64,000 nucleotides of DNA from Hydrogenophaga sp. (GCF_030656115.1 NZ_JAUSOO010000061.1:62001-126000); one strand, 5' to 3'; positions 9,419 through 20,697 are shown, numbered from the stretch's first letter. Notes: generated by a model not told the origin, from the sequence alone. Numbers and translations: made by a program.

Positions 9419-10132
9419 ATGAAATGGCAAGTCATCTTTGAGCCCGACACCTTGGCTCTCTATGGCGAAGGTGTCGTGACCACCCTTACCCTGCTGCTGT
9501 CTTCGCTGGGTGTGGGTGCTGTGCTGGCGGTATTTTTTGCACTCGCACTCACCAGCTCCATAGCGCCACTGCGGGCTTTGGTCGGCGTCTACACCTACGT
9601 GATTCGGGGCACCCCGCTGTTGATTCAGGTTTATTTGATCTATTACGGCCTGGCGCAACTGGAGTGGATTCAGTCTCGCTGGGACGACGTGTGGCCTTGG
9701 ACGCACTTCAAGGAACCCTTTTTCTGTGCCTTGCTGGCATTCAGCCTCAACACCGCCGGCTATACCGCTGAAATGCTGGCGGGGGCCATCCGCGAAACTG
9801 CGGCCGGTGAAATCGAAGCTGCGCAAGCCATGGGTATGAGCCGCGTCCAGGCGATGCGTCGCATTGTGTTGCCCAGCGCTTTGCGCCGCACCTTGCCGGC
9901 CTACAGCAACGAGGTGGTCATGATGTTGCACAGCACCAGCTTGGCCAGCACCGTGCCCGCCATGCTGGACGTGACCGCAGCCGCCAGCCGCATCTACTCT
10001 GATTTTTACCTGCCTTTTGAAGCGTACTTGTTCGCTGCGGCCATTTACCTTTGCATCACCTTCAGCCTGGTCGGCCTGTTCAAATTGGCCGAACGGCGTT
10101 TCCTGGCCCACTTGGCACCGCGCAGACACTGA
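9419..10132 (+). CDS. aotM: Amino acid ABC transporter permease AotM (HisM-type)
   Basis: 237 residues from the ATG at 9419. It shares the family pattern YVIRGTPLLIQVYLIYYGL and the EAA loop AGAIRETAAGEIEAAQAMGMSRVQAMRRIVLP. The second membrane subunit of the basic amino acid importer; inner membrane. The order binding protein, Q, M, then an AspA/AstE-like gene, then the ATPase reproduces the aotJQMOP order known from Pseudomonas aeruginosa. Confidence 0.87.
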   Translation: MKWQVIFEPDTLALYGEGVVTTLTLLLSSLGVGAVLAVFFALALTSSIAPLRALVGVYTYVIRGTPLLIQVYLIYYGLAQLEWIQSRWDDVWPWTHFKEPFFCALLAFSLNTAGYTAEMLAGAIRETAAGEIEAAQAMGMSRVQAMRRIVLPSALRRTLPAYSNEVVMMLHSTSLASTVPAMLDVTAAASRIYSDFYLPFEAYLFAAAIYLCITFSLVGLFKLAERRFLAHLAPRRH

Positions 10133-10165
10133 CGTGGTTGACCTTCACCAGTTGTCCCACCTTCC

Positions 10166-11305
10166 ATGCAGCGTACCGAACACCCTTTGTTGAGTCCGAG
10201 TCTGGGCAGTCAGAAGACGCTCGTGAGTTTTCAGTTTGGACACTCCAGCGCAAGGCCCAAGGTGTACCTGCAGGCCAGCCTGCACGCCGAAGAGTTGCCC
10301 GGTATGCTAGCGGCGCACCACCTGAGAGCGCACTTGGAGGCTGCAGAGCGCGATGGTCGGCTGGTTGGTCAGGTGGTGCTTGTGCCGGCAGCCAACCCGA
10401 TTGGTTTGGCTCAGCGGTTGGACCACAAGGCCATGGGACGGTTTGATCTGGACACCGCGCAAAACTTCAACCGTCATTACCCTGATCTCGCGCTGGCGGT
10501 ATGGGACCGCGTGAAAACCCGTCTGGGTGCCGATGCCCAAACCAATGTCACCACCGTTCGCGAGTGTGTGGGTGCTTGGTTGCAAGCATGGCAACCCCTG
10601 ACCGAGCTGGACAGTTTGCGCCGTCAGTTGTTGCTGTTGTCACACGATGCCGACGTGGTGATCGACTTGCACTGCGACTGGGAAGCCGCCCTGCACCTTT
10701 ACAGCGAAGAAGCCTGCTGGCCGCCCTTGGAGCCGCTGGCGCGCTTGCTCGGTTGCAGGGCCGTTTTGCTGGCCAAAGAGTCGGGAGGTGGACCTTTTGA
10801 CGAACGGCTCTCCGGCCTTTGGTGGCAACTCGCCGACCAGCTCAAAGCCGCCGGGATCGGTGTACCTCTGCCACAAGGCTGCGCCAGCACCACGGTCGAA
10901 CTCCGCGGAGAGTCTGACGTGAGCCACCGACACGCCACGCAGGACGCGGCCGCCTTATTGGCCTATCTTGAACACTTGGGCGTGGCTCAGGTTGCGGCAC
11001 CACACGAACTCCCTGCCCTGCCCTGCGTCCCAACGCCTTTGGCCGGTTCACAAACCTTGCGTTCACCCGTTCCAGGTGTGTTGGTTTTCCTGGTGCAACC
11101 GGGTCAGGTGCTGGCCATGGGCGATGCGGTCGCCGAGGTGATTGACCCAACGGCTGCTGGCCAATCGCGCGTGCACACGGTGCATGCGGACGTCGCCGGC
11201 GTGCTCTACGCCAGGGTCAAAGAGCGCTATATCGTTGCCGGTGGCGAGGTAGGCAAAATCGCTGGCAGCACGCCTTTCCGATCCGGTGACCTGCTAGGCG
11301 CCTAG
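10166..11305 (+). CDS. aotO: AotO-like succinylglutamate desuccinylase/aspartoacylase family protein
   Basis: 379 residues. The zinc motif HAEELPG (HxxE; about residues 40-46), NPIGL and NFNRHYPDL segments and [16 protein letters not shown] (third zinc His) place it in the AstE/AspA M14-like metallohydrolase family, which removes acyl groups from amino acids. The C-terminal third contains [29 protein letters not shown], a barrel-sandwich-like (biotinyl-lipoyl-like) domain common in this branch. It sits between the permease and ATPase genes of an amino acid importer, as aotO does in P. aeruginosa. Its own substrate is not known; an acylated amino acid imported by the same system is a reasonable inference. 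Confidence 0.8.
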   Translation: MQRTEHPLLSPSLGSQKTLVSFQFGHSSARPKVYLQASLHAEELPGMLAAHHLRAHLEAAERDGRLVGQVVLVPAANPIGLAQRLDHKAMGRFDLDTAQNFNRHYPDLALAVWDRVKTRLGADAQTNVTTVRECVGAWLQAWQPLTELDSLRRQLLLLSHDADVVIDLHCDWEAALHLYSEEACWPPLEPLARLLGCRAVLLAKESGGGPFDERLSGLWWQLADQLKAAGIGVPLPQGCASTTVELRGESDVSHRHATQDAAALLAYLEHLGVAQVAAPHELPALPCVPTPLAGSQTLRSPVPGVLVFLVQPGQVLAMGDAVAEVIDPTAAGQSRVHTVHADVAGVLYARVKERYIVAGGEVGKIAGSTPFRSGDLLGA

Positions 11306-11345
11306 CGCCGTAACCGGTACATCTTCCAACAATGAACCGCCCTTT

Positions 11346-12146
11346 ATGAACGCTGACGACACTGCGACCACACCCACCTCCAGCCCTCTGCTGGCGGTAG
11401 AGAATATTCACAAGCGGTTTGGATCCAACGAAGTGCTCAAAGGCGTGTCGCTACAAGCAAGTGCGGGCGACGTGATCAGTCTCATCGGCAGTTCAGGCTC
11501 GGGAAAAAGCACTTTGCTGCGTTGCATCAACCTGCTGGAAAAACCCAATACTGGGCGTATTGTCCTGTCCGGAGAAGAGTTGCAACTCAAGGCGGACCGG
11601 CACGGTGAGTTGCAGGCTGTCAACGCGGCACAGTTGCAACGCTTGCGCACCAAGCTGGCCATGGTGTTTCAGCATTTCAACTTGTGGGCACACATGACCG
11701 TGCTCGAAAACATCATTGAAGCGCCTGTGAATGTACTGGGTATTTCCCGCGATAAGGCGGTAGAAACCGCACGGCGCTATCTGGAGCGGGTGGGTCTGAA
11801 CGGCGTGGAAGACCGGTATCCTGCCCACATGAGCGGTGGTCAACAACAGCGTGTGGCCATTGCACGTGCACTGGCAGTGGAGCCGGCGGTCATGCTGTTT
11901 GACGAACCCACCAGCGCACTCGACCCCGAGTTGGTTGGAGAGGTCTTGCGTGTGATGAAGCTGCTGGCCGAAGAAGGCCGAACCATGCTGGTGGTAACAC
12001 ACGAAATGGGTTTTGCGCGCGAGGTGTCTTCACACCTTATCTTCTTACATCAGGGAAAAATCGAAGAACAGGGTGTACCGGCCGAGGTGTTGGCGCGCCC
12101 GAAAAGCGAGCGTCTGGCGCAGTTTCTGTCGGGCAATCTCAAATAA
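11346..12146 (+). CDS. aotP: Amino acid ABC transporter ATP-binding protein AotP (HisP-type)
   Basis: 266 residues from the ATG at 11346. Walker [11 protein letters not shown]-loop near [18 protein letters not shown], signature [14 protein letters not shown], Walker [13 protein letters not shown] and switch His in [12 protein letters not shown] are all present. [17 protein letters not shown] is typical of HisP/GlnQ-type ATPases. It energises the importer formed with the upstream permeases. It ends 17 bp before the convergent cyclase gene, with no clear terminator between them. Confidence 0.92.
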   Translation: MNADDTATTPTSSPLLAVENIHKRFGSNEVLKGVSLQASAGDVISLIGSSGSGKSTLLRCINLLEKPNTGRIVLSGEELQLKADRHGELQAVNAAQLQRLRTKLAMVFQHFNLWAHMTVLENIIEAPVNVLGISRDKAVETARRYLERVGLNGVEDRYPAHMSGGQQQRVAIARALAVEPAVMLFDEPTSALDPELVGEVLRVMKLLAEEGRTMLVVTHEMGFAREVSSHLIFLHQGKIEEQGVPAEVLARPKSERLAQFLSGNLK

Positions 12147-12163
12147 TCGAACGATCCGCGGCT

Positions 12164-13108
12164 TCACACCTGCACAGTACGATCGCCAAAAGCGAGTCGA
12201 TCGTCGACCAACCTGAAACTGACGGTGGGCGTATTGAAGTCCGAGAATGGCGCACCCATAGCAATTTCACCACGGCTGTGCAACAGGCATTCCTGACGTC
12301 TGAGCGCAACGGTATTTTCGTGTCCTTCGAACCGCACCCAAGTGCCATAGCTGCTGGTGTCTTTCAGTACGTAATTGCCCGAGCAGCTGTCGATCCTCGC
12401 ATGCAAGCGCGAGACGCGGGGATCGTTGACCACAAAATCGGCTTCGGGTACACGCCCAATTCTCAACGGAAAATCCGTCAGTTTGAAGGCGCAGGAAGCA
12501 CCCAAGTGCTTCAGTTCAAGGCCGACAAAAGTCGACTCGGAGGTCATGTCCAGTTGAAACAGATCGGAGGGCAGCGTCAGAAACTCAGACAACATCTCAG
12601 GCTGCCACTCGATTCTGAAAACGTCACAGGGCTCGACCCTTCCCTTGATCTGCATTGGTCCCAGGAGGCGGCTGCGCACGCCATGGCGAACACCCAGATT
12701 GCGAACCACCTGACCCGTCACCAAGATCTGCTCAGGACCAGCCAAATCACTCAGACGTGAAGCCACGTTCACCGAATCACCAAAACAGTCTCCATCGAAC
12801 TGCAGAACCTGGCCCCGAGCCATACCGATCTGCATTAAAAGCTTAGGGTGGTGGGGCCAATGCGCTGTACGCTGCGAGTGCTCTTGCTGAATCCGGATAA
12901 TGGTTTCTACCGCCTGTAGGTTGCTGCTGAAGGACAGCAGAACACCATCGCCCAGCATCTTGACCACGTCGCCACCGTTCTCAAGACCAACAGATCCGAT
13001 CCAATGGGTCAACTTCATGATTGCTTTCGCAGCACGGTCATCGCCCAATGTTTCAAACACAGAGACGCTACCGGTCAAATCGATGAATGCGACAGTCAGC
13101 TCAGCCAT
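12164..13108 (-). CDS. Class III adenylate/guanylate cyclase-like protein with C-terminal FHA domain
   Basis: 314 residues. Residues 1-165 form a class III cyclase homology domain: metal-binding Asp10 (FIDLTGS) and Asp54 (KMLGDGVLLSF), Lys50 in the base-selecting position, and Asn114/Arg118 in DSVNVASRL, the transition-state pair. So the active site looks complete. Residues about 205-300 form an FHA phosphothreonine-binding domain (FPLRIGR, SRLHARID, SYGTWV). No transmembrane segment or signal peptide is visible, so it should be cytoplasmic. Whether it makes cAMP or cGMP is not certain; Lys50 with Asp nearby favours ATP. It stands alone, convergent with aotP. Confidence 0.85.
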   Translation of the reverse strand: MAELTVAFIDLTGSVSVFETLGDDRAAKAIMKLTHWIGSVGLENGGDVVKMLGDGVLLSFSSNLQAVETIIRIQQEHSQRTAHWPHHPKLLMQIGMARGQVLQFDGDCFGDSVNVASRLSDLAGPEQILVTGQVVRNLGVRHGVRSRLLGPMQIKGRVEPCDVFRIEWQPEMLSEFLTLPSDLFQLDMTSESTFVGLELKHLGASCAFKLTDFPLRIGRVPEADFVVNDPRVSRLHARIDSCSGNYVLKDTSSYGTWVRFEGHENTVALRRQECLLHSRGEIAMGAPFSDFNTPTVSFRLVDDRLAFGDRTVQV

Positions 13109-13465
13109 ATTTCAGAAGTCATTCGGCTGAATTACAACACATTGTTACGAATCGATCGAGCCTCTTACAGAAGGGTTTCTTGTGTGCAGGATGCGCCGTT
13201 TGCGCCTTGAGAACAACCGTTGGGCAGATCTCAGGTCAGTCCAGAGCATTCAGATCGGCAGGTATACGGACGAATGGCTGAGAGGCTGAGCTCGGACACC
13301 GCGCAGAGTGGATGCTGCCAGCGCAGACTGTCCCACCGTCCACGAGGTGGCAAAAGTGCAAGATTCCAGCGTTGCTTTTCGTTGGACACAGGTATTCACG
13401 GTTGCACACACCGGCTTAATGGCGTACCCTAACAACATAAGCATAAAGTCGTTGAGGTTATTTAC
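13109..13465 (+). other. Intergenic region between the cyclase-FHA gene and a small orphan gene
   Basis: No coding sequence, RNA gene or repeat could be supported in these 357 bp. Because both flanking genes are transcribed away from it, it must carry two divergent promoters; the AT-rich stretch 13115-13160 lies just upstream of the cyclase start and 13425-13465 just upstream of the small gene. Short open frames here have no coding character. Confidence 0.4.
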
Positions 13466-13798
13466 ATGCGCTGGTTCAAACCGGGTATACGAAACAGTAT
13501 TTCGGCCCTTTTGGGGTCCGAGGTCCGTAAAAATTCACCAGAAGCACTAGAGCCGGTGAGAAAAGCCATGCTGGCAGCGCTGGGTGAAGATGGCGCGTTG
13601 ATCAATCCGCAACTCACACGTCGCTTGAACTACTTGGCCGATGCACATGCACTCTGGTTTGCTCGATCAGAAATGATGTCGGTGCTTAGCCAACTGCATG
13701 GCGAAGCCAAAGCTGTCGACACCGTGCAAAACCTTTCACCGGTTTTTCGAGGGCTGGTACCCAACAGCCTGATTGAGTCCTGCCGCTTGCGTCGCTAG
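13466..13798 (+). CDS. Small conserved-looking hypothetical protein
   Basis: 110 residues beginning MRWFKPGIRNSISALLG. It is hydrophilic, mostly helical in appearance, has no signal peptide, membrane helix or recognisable motif. The pattern LNYLADAHALWFARSEMMSVLSQLHGE looks like two amphipathic helices. The base composition and codon use fit the surrounding genes. I do not recognise the family. It faces a convergent LD-carboxypeptidase gene 55 bp downstream. Confidence 0.6.
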   Translation: MRWFKPGIRNSISALLGSEVRKNSPEALEPVRKAMLAALGEDGALINPQLTRRLNYLADAHALWFARSEMMSVLSQLHGEAKAVDTVQNLSPVFRGLVPNSLIESCRLRR

Positions 13799-13853
13799 GA
13801 ACCGATCGGACTTGGACACCACCGGCTGCAAATCGACCGCAGCAGGGGCAATA

Positions 13854-14807
13854 TCATCCCCAATACAACAGGGCATCGCGCCCTTGCACCATCAGTTCTA
13901 CCTGATGACCTACGGGTAGCAACACTTTGGTGGGTACATGTCCAAAAGGAAGGCCTGTGAATACGGGTGTGCATGTTTGTGAGCGCAACCATTTCACAAC
14001 CGTTTGCAGTTTGAACCCCCGGTCGTGTGGGCTTGGCTGGTAACGGTTGAATGAACCGAGCAGCACCGCTTTTTGTTGATCCACAATACCGGCGTGCAAC
14101 AACTGGGTGAGTTGCCGCTCAATCCGATAAGGGTGCTCGTTCACATCTTCGAGAAACAAGATGCCGCCTTTGATTGCGGGCAAATACGGGGTCCCTACCA
14201 GCGAGCACAGTACCGTCAGGTTGCCTCCCCACAGGGTGGCTTTGCTTACCCGCAGTTCGTGCGACTCGTTATCGGCGATCTTGTTCTTTTGCTGTAGCAG
14301 CGCGGCCAAGGCGGGCACGTCACCCGCAGGCAAGCGCCAGCCAGAGCCTTCGCCGTGGCCACAGATCAGATCGTCAAAGCAGGCCTCCATGATCTCGTCT
14401 GGCCCCCCCTCGGCGCCAAAATCTTCACCCAAAGCGGGTCCTGCCCAGGTGACAGCACCGGTTTTGGCATGCACAGCACATTGAAATGCCGTGAAGTCGC
14501 TGAGGCCGACAAACTGGGTGCCGCGTTCGATGGCCTTGGCCAGTGACTTGTAGGGCAGGCCCCCCAAGATGCGGGTGAGACCGTATCCTCCGCGTGAGAT
14601 CAGTGCCACATCAGCGCCGCTGGCCGCAGCGCGGCCAATGGCAGCCAGGCGGGTTTCGTCATCGCCTGCGAAACGCAGATGGCTGCACAGGGCCGCCTCG
14701 TCAATCTCTACATCGTGCCCCAACACCTTGAGGCGGGCCACACCCCGGCGAAATGCGGCTTTGTCGCGCACGGCGCTGGAAGGGGAATAAATGTAGATAT
14801 GGCTCAT
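13854..14807 (-). CDS. ldcA: Muramoyltetrapeptide L,D-carboxypeptidase (peptidase S66)
   Basis: 317 residues, usual family length. The catalytic triad expected for S66 enzymes is visible: Ser103 in GLSDFT, Glu220 in ILFLEDVNEHPYRIERQL and His290 in PFGHVPTKVLLPVG; the SRGGYGLTRIL segment (residues 71-81) is the conserved substrate-side loop. The enzyme removes the terminal D-Ala from muropeptide tetrapeptides in the cytoplasm during cell-wall recycling. No signal peptide is seen, as expected. It is followed by the tadA-fusion gene on the same strand upstream, with a 120-bp gap. Confidence 0.92.
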   Translation of the reverse strand: MSHIYIYSPSSAVRDKAAFRRGVARLKVLGHDVEIDEAALCSHLRFAGDDETRLAAIGRAAASGADVALISRGGYGLTRILGGLPYKSLAKAIERGTQFVGLSDFTAFQCAVHAKTGAVTWAGPALGEDFGAEGGPDEIMEACFDDLICGHGEGSGWRLPAGDVPALAALLQQKNKIADNESHELRVSKATLWGGNLTVLCSLVGTPYLPAIKGGILFLEDVNEHPYRIERQLTQLLHAGIVDQQKAVLLGSFNRYQPSPHDRGFKLQTVVKWLRSQTCTPVFTGLPFGHVPTKVLLPVGHQVELMVQGRDALLYWG

Positions 14808-14927
14808 GGGGTGTGGCGGCTGGCAAAGAGGGGCATTATCCTGGAAAGGTCAGCAGGACGAATGCGAGCTCAGTGTCACGGCTAGGCGCCTGCGCGACAA
14901 AACCCCCTCTTTTGCCGTACGGGCAGC

Positions 14928-16349
<1,422 letters not shown>

Positions 16350-16408
16350 TCATTCCATTGAACCCAGCCGCCTGTTGGCCCTGGCAAGGACACTGGGTCT
16401 ATCTTGGT

Positions 16409-19400
16409 TCAGGCGGCGGGTTGCGGTTCGCGCTTCACGCGAAACCACGCAGCATACATGGCGGGCAGCGCCAGCAGCGTGAGCACCGTGGCCACGATCA
16501 GGCCACCCATGATGGCCACGGCCATCGGGCCCCAGAACACGCTGCGCGAGAGCGGGATCATGGCCAGCACGGCGGCTGCGGCGGTCAGCACGATCGGGCG
16601 CATGCGGCGCACGGCGGCCTCCACAATGGCATCCCAGGCGGGCACACCGCGGTTGCGGTCTTGCTCGATCTGGTCGATCAGGATCACCGAATTGCGCTGG
16701 ATCATGCCCATGAGCGCAATCACGCCGAGCAACGCCACGAAACCGAACGGGCGGTTCAGCAACAGCAGCGCCCCGGCCACGCCCGCCATGCCCAGCGGAC
16801 CGGTGATGAACACCAGCAGTGAGCGGCTGAAGCTTTGCAACTGCAGCATGAGCAGCGTGAAGGTGATGAACAGCATGATGGGAATGCCCGCAGCAATGGA
16901 CGACGATCCCTTGCTGCTTTCTTCCACCGCGCCAGCCACTTGCACCCGGTAAGCGCTCAAGCCGCGTTGCGCCCAGCCGTTCTCAATGGCTTTGAGCGCC
17001 GGCAACAGCTCGGCGGTGACGGTGGCGCCTTGCAAGCCCTCAACCACGTCGCCCTGCACCGTGATGGCGTAGTCGCGGTTTTCGCGCCACATCACGCCGG
17101 GCTCCCAGTCGAACACCGGGCGCGCAATCTGCAACAGCGGAATGCTCTGGCCACCGGCGGTGGGCAGGTAGGCGTTGGCCAGACTGGAAATGGCGTCGCG
17201 CTCATTGAGCGGCTGGCGCAGCACGATGTCGATCAGCTTGTCGCCGTCGCGGTACTGGCCCACGGTGCTGCCACTGAGCAAGGTGCGCCCGGCCTGCGCG
17301 ATGGACTGGCTGCTCACGCCCAGGGCGCGCGCCTTGGCCTGGTCCACGGCCAGACGCAGCACCTTCACCGACTCGTTCCAGTTGTCGTTCACGCCGCGCA
17401 TGTTGGGGCTGGCGCGCACGGCGGCTTTCACCTCGTCGGCCAGGGTGCGCAGCACGGCCGGGTCGGTGCCGACCACGCGGAACTGCACCGGGTACGGCAC
17501 CGGCGGGCCGTTGGGCAGCAGCTTCACGCGGCCGCGCACCTCGGGGAATTCGGTGGCCAGCAGTTCGGGCAGGGCCTTGCGCAGGCGCTCGCGGGTTTTC
17601 AGGTCTTGCGGCAACACGATCATTTGCGACACGTTGGTCTGCGGAAAGATCTGGTCCAGCGGCAAATAAAAACGCGGCACGCCCGAGCCGACCCAGGTGC
17701 TCACGCTGGTCACGCCCGGCTCTGCCGCCAGGCGGGCTTCCACCCGGCGCGTCACCTCGTCGTTGGCGGCCATGCTGCTGCCTTCGGGCAACCACACGTC
17801 CACCATGATCTCGGGCCGGCTGGAGTCGGGGAAGAACTGCTGCTGCACCTGACCCATGCCCACCATGCCCAGCACAAAGGTGCCGATGGTCAAACCAATG
17901 GTGATCCAGCGGTGCTGCACACACCAGTTCACGGTAGCGCGAAAGCGGTCGTAAAACGGACCGTCAAACACCTCGTCGGCGGGTCCCACATGGGGTTTCA
18001 CTTTGAGCAGCTTCACGCCCAGGTAAGGCACAAAAAACACCGCCACGATCCAGGACAGCACCAGCGCAATGACCGTGACCGCAAAAATGGCAAAGGTGTA
18101 TTCGCCCACGGTGGAATTGGCCATGCCGATGGGCAGAAAACCCGCTGCGGTGATCAGCGTGCCGGTCAGCATGGGCATGGCCGTGGCCTCCCAGGTGAAG
18201 GTGGCCGCGCGCATCATCGTGTAGCCCTCTTCGAGCTTGCGCACCATCATCTCTACCGCAATGATGGCGTCGTCCACCAGCAAACCCAGCGCGATGATGA
18301 GCGAGCCCAGCGAGATTTTGTGCAAGCCAATGCCCCAGTACTGCATGGCCAGAAAGGTGATGGCCAGCACCAGCGGAATGGTGATGAACACCACCAGGCC
18401 GGGCCGCATGTCCAGCGTGTAGCGGCGCAGGCCGTGCCCGCCTTCGCGCTTGTGCAGGCCCAGCGCCAGAAAACTCACCGCCAGCACAATCACCACCGCT
18501 TCAATCAGCACCTTCACAAACTCGTTGACCGAGCGCGTGACGGCGCTGGGCTGGTCTTGCACCTGCACCAGCGTCATGCCCGCAGGCAAAGCGGCTTTGA
18601 TCTCGGTCACCGTGGTTTCCAGGGCCTTGCCCAGCGCAATGATGTCGCCGCCCTTGGCCATGGAAATGCCCAGGGCAATGCTGTCGATACCGTTGTGCCG
18701 CACCATCACCTGCGGTGGGTCGGCGTAGCCCAGGCCAATTTGTGCAATATCGCCCAAGCGTATTTGGTTGCCGTTGGCGGCGCGGATGGGCATGGCGCGC
18801 AACTGCTCCACCGAGGTGAACGCACCGGCCACCCGCACCTGCACCACGTCGTGGGGTGCCTGCACCGCGCCAGCGGATTCGACCGCGTTTTGCTGCCCCA
18901 GCGCGGCCAGCACCTGCTGCAGGTCCAGCCCCAGCGTGGCCAGGCGTTTCATGGAGAGTTCGATGTACAGCTTTTCATCCTGCACACCAAACAGCTCGAC
19001 CTTGTTCACGTCTTTCACACGCAGCAGGCGCTGGCGCACGTCGTCGGCCACCAGTTTCTTGTCCGCCGGCGAAAAGCCTTCGCCCTGCAAGGCGTAAATA
19101 ACGCCGAACACATCGCCAAATTCATCGTTGAAAAACGGCCCCACCACGCCCGGGGGCAGCGTGCCGCGCATGTCGCCGATTTTTTTGCGCACGGTGTACC
19201 AGGTTTGCGGCACGTCGCTGGCGGGCGCGTTGTCCTTGAGCTGGAAGATGATGAGCGCTTCACCTGGCTTGGAATAACTGCGGATCTTGTCTGCGTAGGG
19301 CACTTCCTGCAGCGTCTTTTCTACCCGGTCGGCCACCTGTTCGGCCACCTGTTGGGCGGTGGCGCCGGGCCAGTAAGCCCGCACCACCATGGCGCGGAAG

Positions 19401-19588
19401 GTGAACGGTGGGTCTTCGTCCTGACCGAGCTGGAAGTAGGCGGCCACGCCCAGCAACATCAGCACGATCATCAGGTAGCGGGTGAAGGCCTGGTGGTCCA
19501 GCGCCCATTGCGACAGGTTGAAACGCGACACCCAGGACGTCTGGGCGGCTTGAGACGGTGGTTTGGTGGGGTGCATGGCGGACCTCAC
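16409..19588 (-). CDS. RND efflux pump inner membrane subunit (HAE-1/AcrB-like)
   Basis: 1059 residues, typical RND length, with twelve membrane helices and two large periplasmic loops. GLLVDDAIIAVEMMVRKLEEG carries the acidic residues of the TM4 proton relay, and ITGPLGMAGVAGALLLLNRPFGFVALLGVIALMGMIQRNSVILIDQIE is the TM10-11 block. The early QDEDPPFTFRAMVVRAYWPGATAQQV is common to uncharacterised HAE-1 pumps. It would be a proton-driven exporter with the adaptor encoded directly upstream (4-nt overlap, stop/GTG start). A start at the ATG at 19576 is also possible. No outer membrane factor gene is adjacent, so it must borrow one. Substrate unknown. Confidence 0.9.
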   Translation of the reverse strand: MRSAMHPTKPPSQAAQTSWVSRFNLSQWALDHQAFTRYLMIVLMLLGVAAYFQLGQDEDPPFTFRAMVVRAYWPGATAQQVAEQVADRVEKTLQEVPYADKIRSYSKPGEALIIFQLKDNAPASDVPQTWYTVRKKIGDMRGTLPPGVVGPFFNDEFGDVFGVIYALQGEGFSPADKKLVADDVRQRLLRVKDVNKVELFGVQDEKLYIELSMKRLATLGLDLQQVLAALGQQNAVESAGAVQAPHDVVQVRVAGAFTSVEQLRAMPIRAANGNQIRLGDIAQIGLGYADPPQVMVRHNGIDSIALGISMAKGGDIIALGKALETTVTEIKAALPAGMTLVQVQDQPSAVTRSVNEFVKVLIEAVVIVLAVSFLALGLHKREGGHGLRRYTLDMRPGLVVFITIPLVLAITFLAMQYWGIGLHKISLGSLIIALGLLVDDAIIAVEMMVRKLEEGYTMMRAATFTWEATAMPMLTGTLITAAGFLPIGMANSTVGEYTFAIFAVTVIALVLSWIVAVFFVPYLGVKLLKVKPHVGPADEVFDGPFYDRFRATVNWCVQHRWITIGLTIGTFVLGMVGMGQVQQQFFPDSSRPEIMVDVWLPEGSSMAANDEVTRRVEARLAAEPGVTSVSTWVGSGVPRFYLPLDQIFPQTNVSQMIVLPQDLKTRERLRKALPELLATEFPEVRGRVKLLPNGPPVPYPVQFRVVGTDPAVLRTLADEVKAAVRASPNMRGVNDNWNESVKVLRLAVDQAKARALGVSSQSIAQAGRTLLSGSTVGQYRDGDKLIDIVLRQPLNERDAISSLANAYLPTAGGQSIPLLQIARPVFDWEPGVMWRENRDYAITVQGDVVEGLQGATVTAELLPALKAIENGWAQRGLSAYRVQVAGAVEESSKGSSSIAAGIPIMLFITFTLLMLQLQSFSRSLLVFITGPLGMAGVAGALLLLNRPFGFVALLGVIALMGMIQRNSVILIDQIEQDRNRGVPAWDAIVEAAVRRMRPIVLTAAAAVLAMIPLSRSVFWGPMAVAIMGGLIVATVLTLLALPAMYAAWFRVKREPQPAA

Positions 19589-20697
19589 TGCGTGGCGGCT
19601 GCGGTAAAGCGCGTCACCTTCTGGCCCGGCTGCAACACATGCACACCCGCAGCCACCACCTCATCGCCGGGCTTCAAGCCGCTGGCGATCACCATCTGGT
19701 TGCCGTCGGCCCCCGCCACCACCACCGGGCGCGGCTGCACCGTGCTGGTGGTGGCATCAAACACCCACACCGAGGTGCTGGACGGTGCGCCCGCCTCCGA
19801 ACGCATCAGCGCGCTGGTGGGTAGTTTCACCACCTCAGGCGCTGAGGCCCCGGCCCAGGCAAACGCCACGTAGGCGGTGGCGCCCAGCGGCACCGGCGTG
19901 CCTTCGGGCAGCGCCAGCTTGACCTGGTAGGTGCGGGTGGCGGGGTCGGCACTGGCCGCCACTTCGCGCACACGGGCCTGCAGCGGTGCAGCGGCCACGG
20001 GCATGCCCGAGCCCGCCCACAGCCGCACCTGTGCGGCTTGCCCGGTGCTCAGCTGCGCCAGCCGGTCTTCGGGCACCGCCACCACCACATCGCGCGCACC
20101 ATCGCGCGCAATGCGCACCACCGGTGTGCCCGCCGCCACCACCTGGCCGACCTCGGCGTCCACCGCCAGCACCACGCCGCTCGCGTCGGCCAGCAACCGG
20201 GTGTAGCTGGCCTGGTTGCCCTGCACCATCCCTTGGGCTTGCGCCTGTTTCAGCGTGGCTTCGGCCGCTTGCAGCGTGGCCTGGCGCCGTTCAATTTCGG
20301 CCCCGCTCACAAAGCCCTGGGCCTTCAGGTCGGTGAAGCGTTTCAGGTCGGCAGCGGCCAGATCGCGCTGGGTTTGCGCAGCGCTCACTTGAGCCTGAGC
20401 CGCCTGGCTGGCCAGAGCCAAGTCCTGTGCGTCCAACTGCGCGAGCAACTGACCCGCCGCCACGCGCTGCCCCACCTCGGCGGGGCGCTGCACCAGCTTG
20501 CCACCCACCCGAAAGCCCAGCCGCGATTCGGTGCGCGCACGCACCTCGCCGGCGTATTCGCTTTGCGCGCCCAGCGCTGCGGTACCCACGGTGAGCAGCT
20601 TCACAGAACGGATCGGTTCCTGCGGCGCCTCGGGGCGCGAGCAGGCAGCCAGCGCAAGTGCGGCTGCCACGAGGAGAACAAAATGCGGTGTTTTCAT
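19585..20697 (-). CDS. RND efflux periplasmic adaptor lipoprotein
   Basis: 370 residues from the ATG at 20695-20697; the frame is open further upstream, but MKTPHFVLLVAAALALAACSRPEAP is a clear lipoprotein signal with lipobox LAAC. The rest is a membrane fusion protein: lipoyl/hairpin halves GKLVQRPAEVGQRVAAGQLLAQLDAQDL ... GVVLAVDAEVGQVVAAGTPVVRI around an alpha-helical hairpin, then beta-barrel and membrane-proximal domains. It links the RND subunit encoded downstream to an outer membrane channel. A TetR-type palindrome lies about 120 bp upstream of its start (20815-20830). Confidence 0.9.
   Translation of the reverse strand: MKTPHFVLLVAAALALAACSRPEAPQEPIRSVKLLTVGTAALGAQSEYAGEVRARTESRLGFRVGGKLVQRPAEVGQRVAAGQLLAQLDAQDLALASQAAQAQVSAAQTQRDLAAADLKRFTDLKAQGFVSGAEIERRQATLQAAEATLKQAQAQGMVQGNQASYTRLLADASGVVLAVDAEVGQVVAAGTPVVRIARDGARDVVVAVPEDRLAQLSTGQAAQVRLWAGSGMPVAAAPLQARVREVAASADPATRTYQVKLALPEGTPVPLGATAYVAFAWAGASAPEVVKLPTSALMRSEAGAPSSTSVWVFDATTSTVQPRPVVVAGADGNQMVIASGLKPGDEVVAAGVHVLQPGQKVTRFTAAATQ

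Noticed and set aside
16835..19873. A 1012-codon forward open frame, very His/Gly/Gln-rich
   Set aside because: It is antisense to the RND pump and adaptor genes. Its skewed composition comes from reading the complement of a strongly GC3-biased gene.
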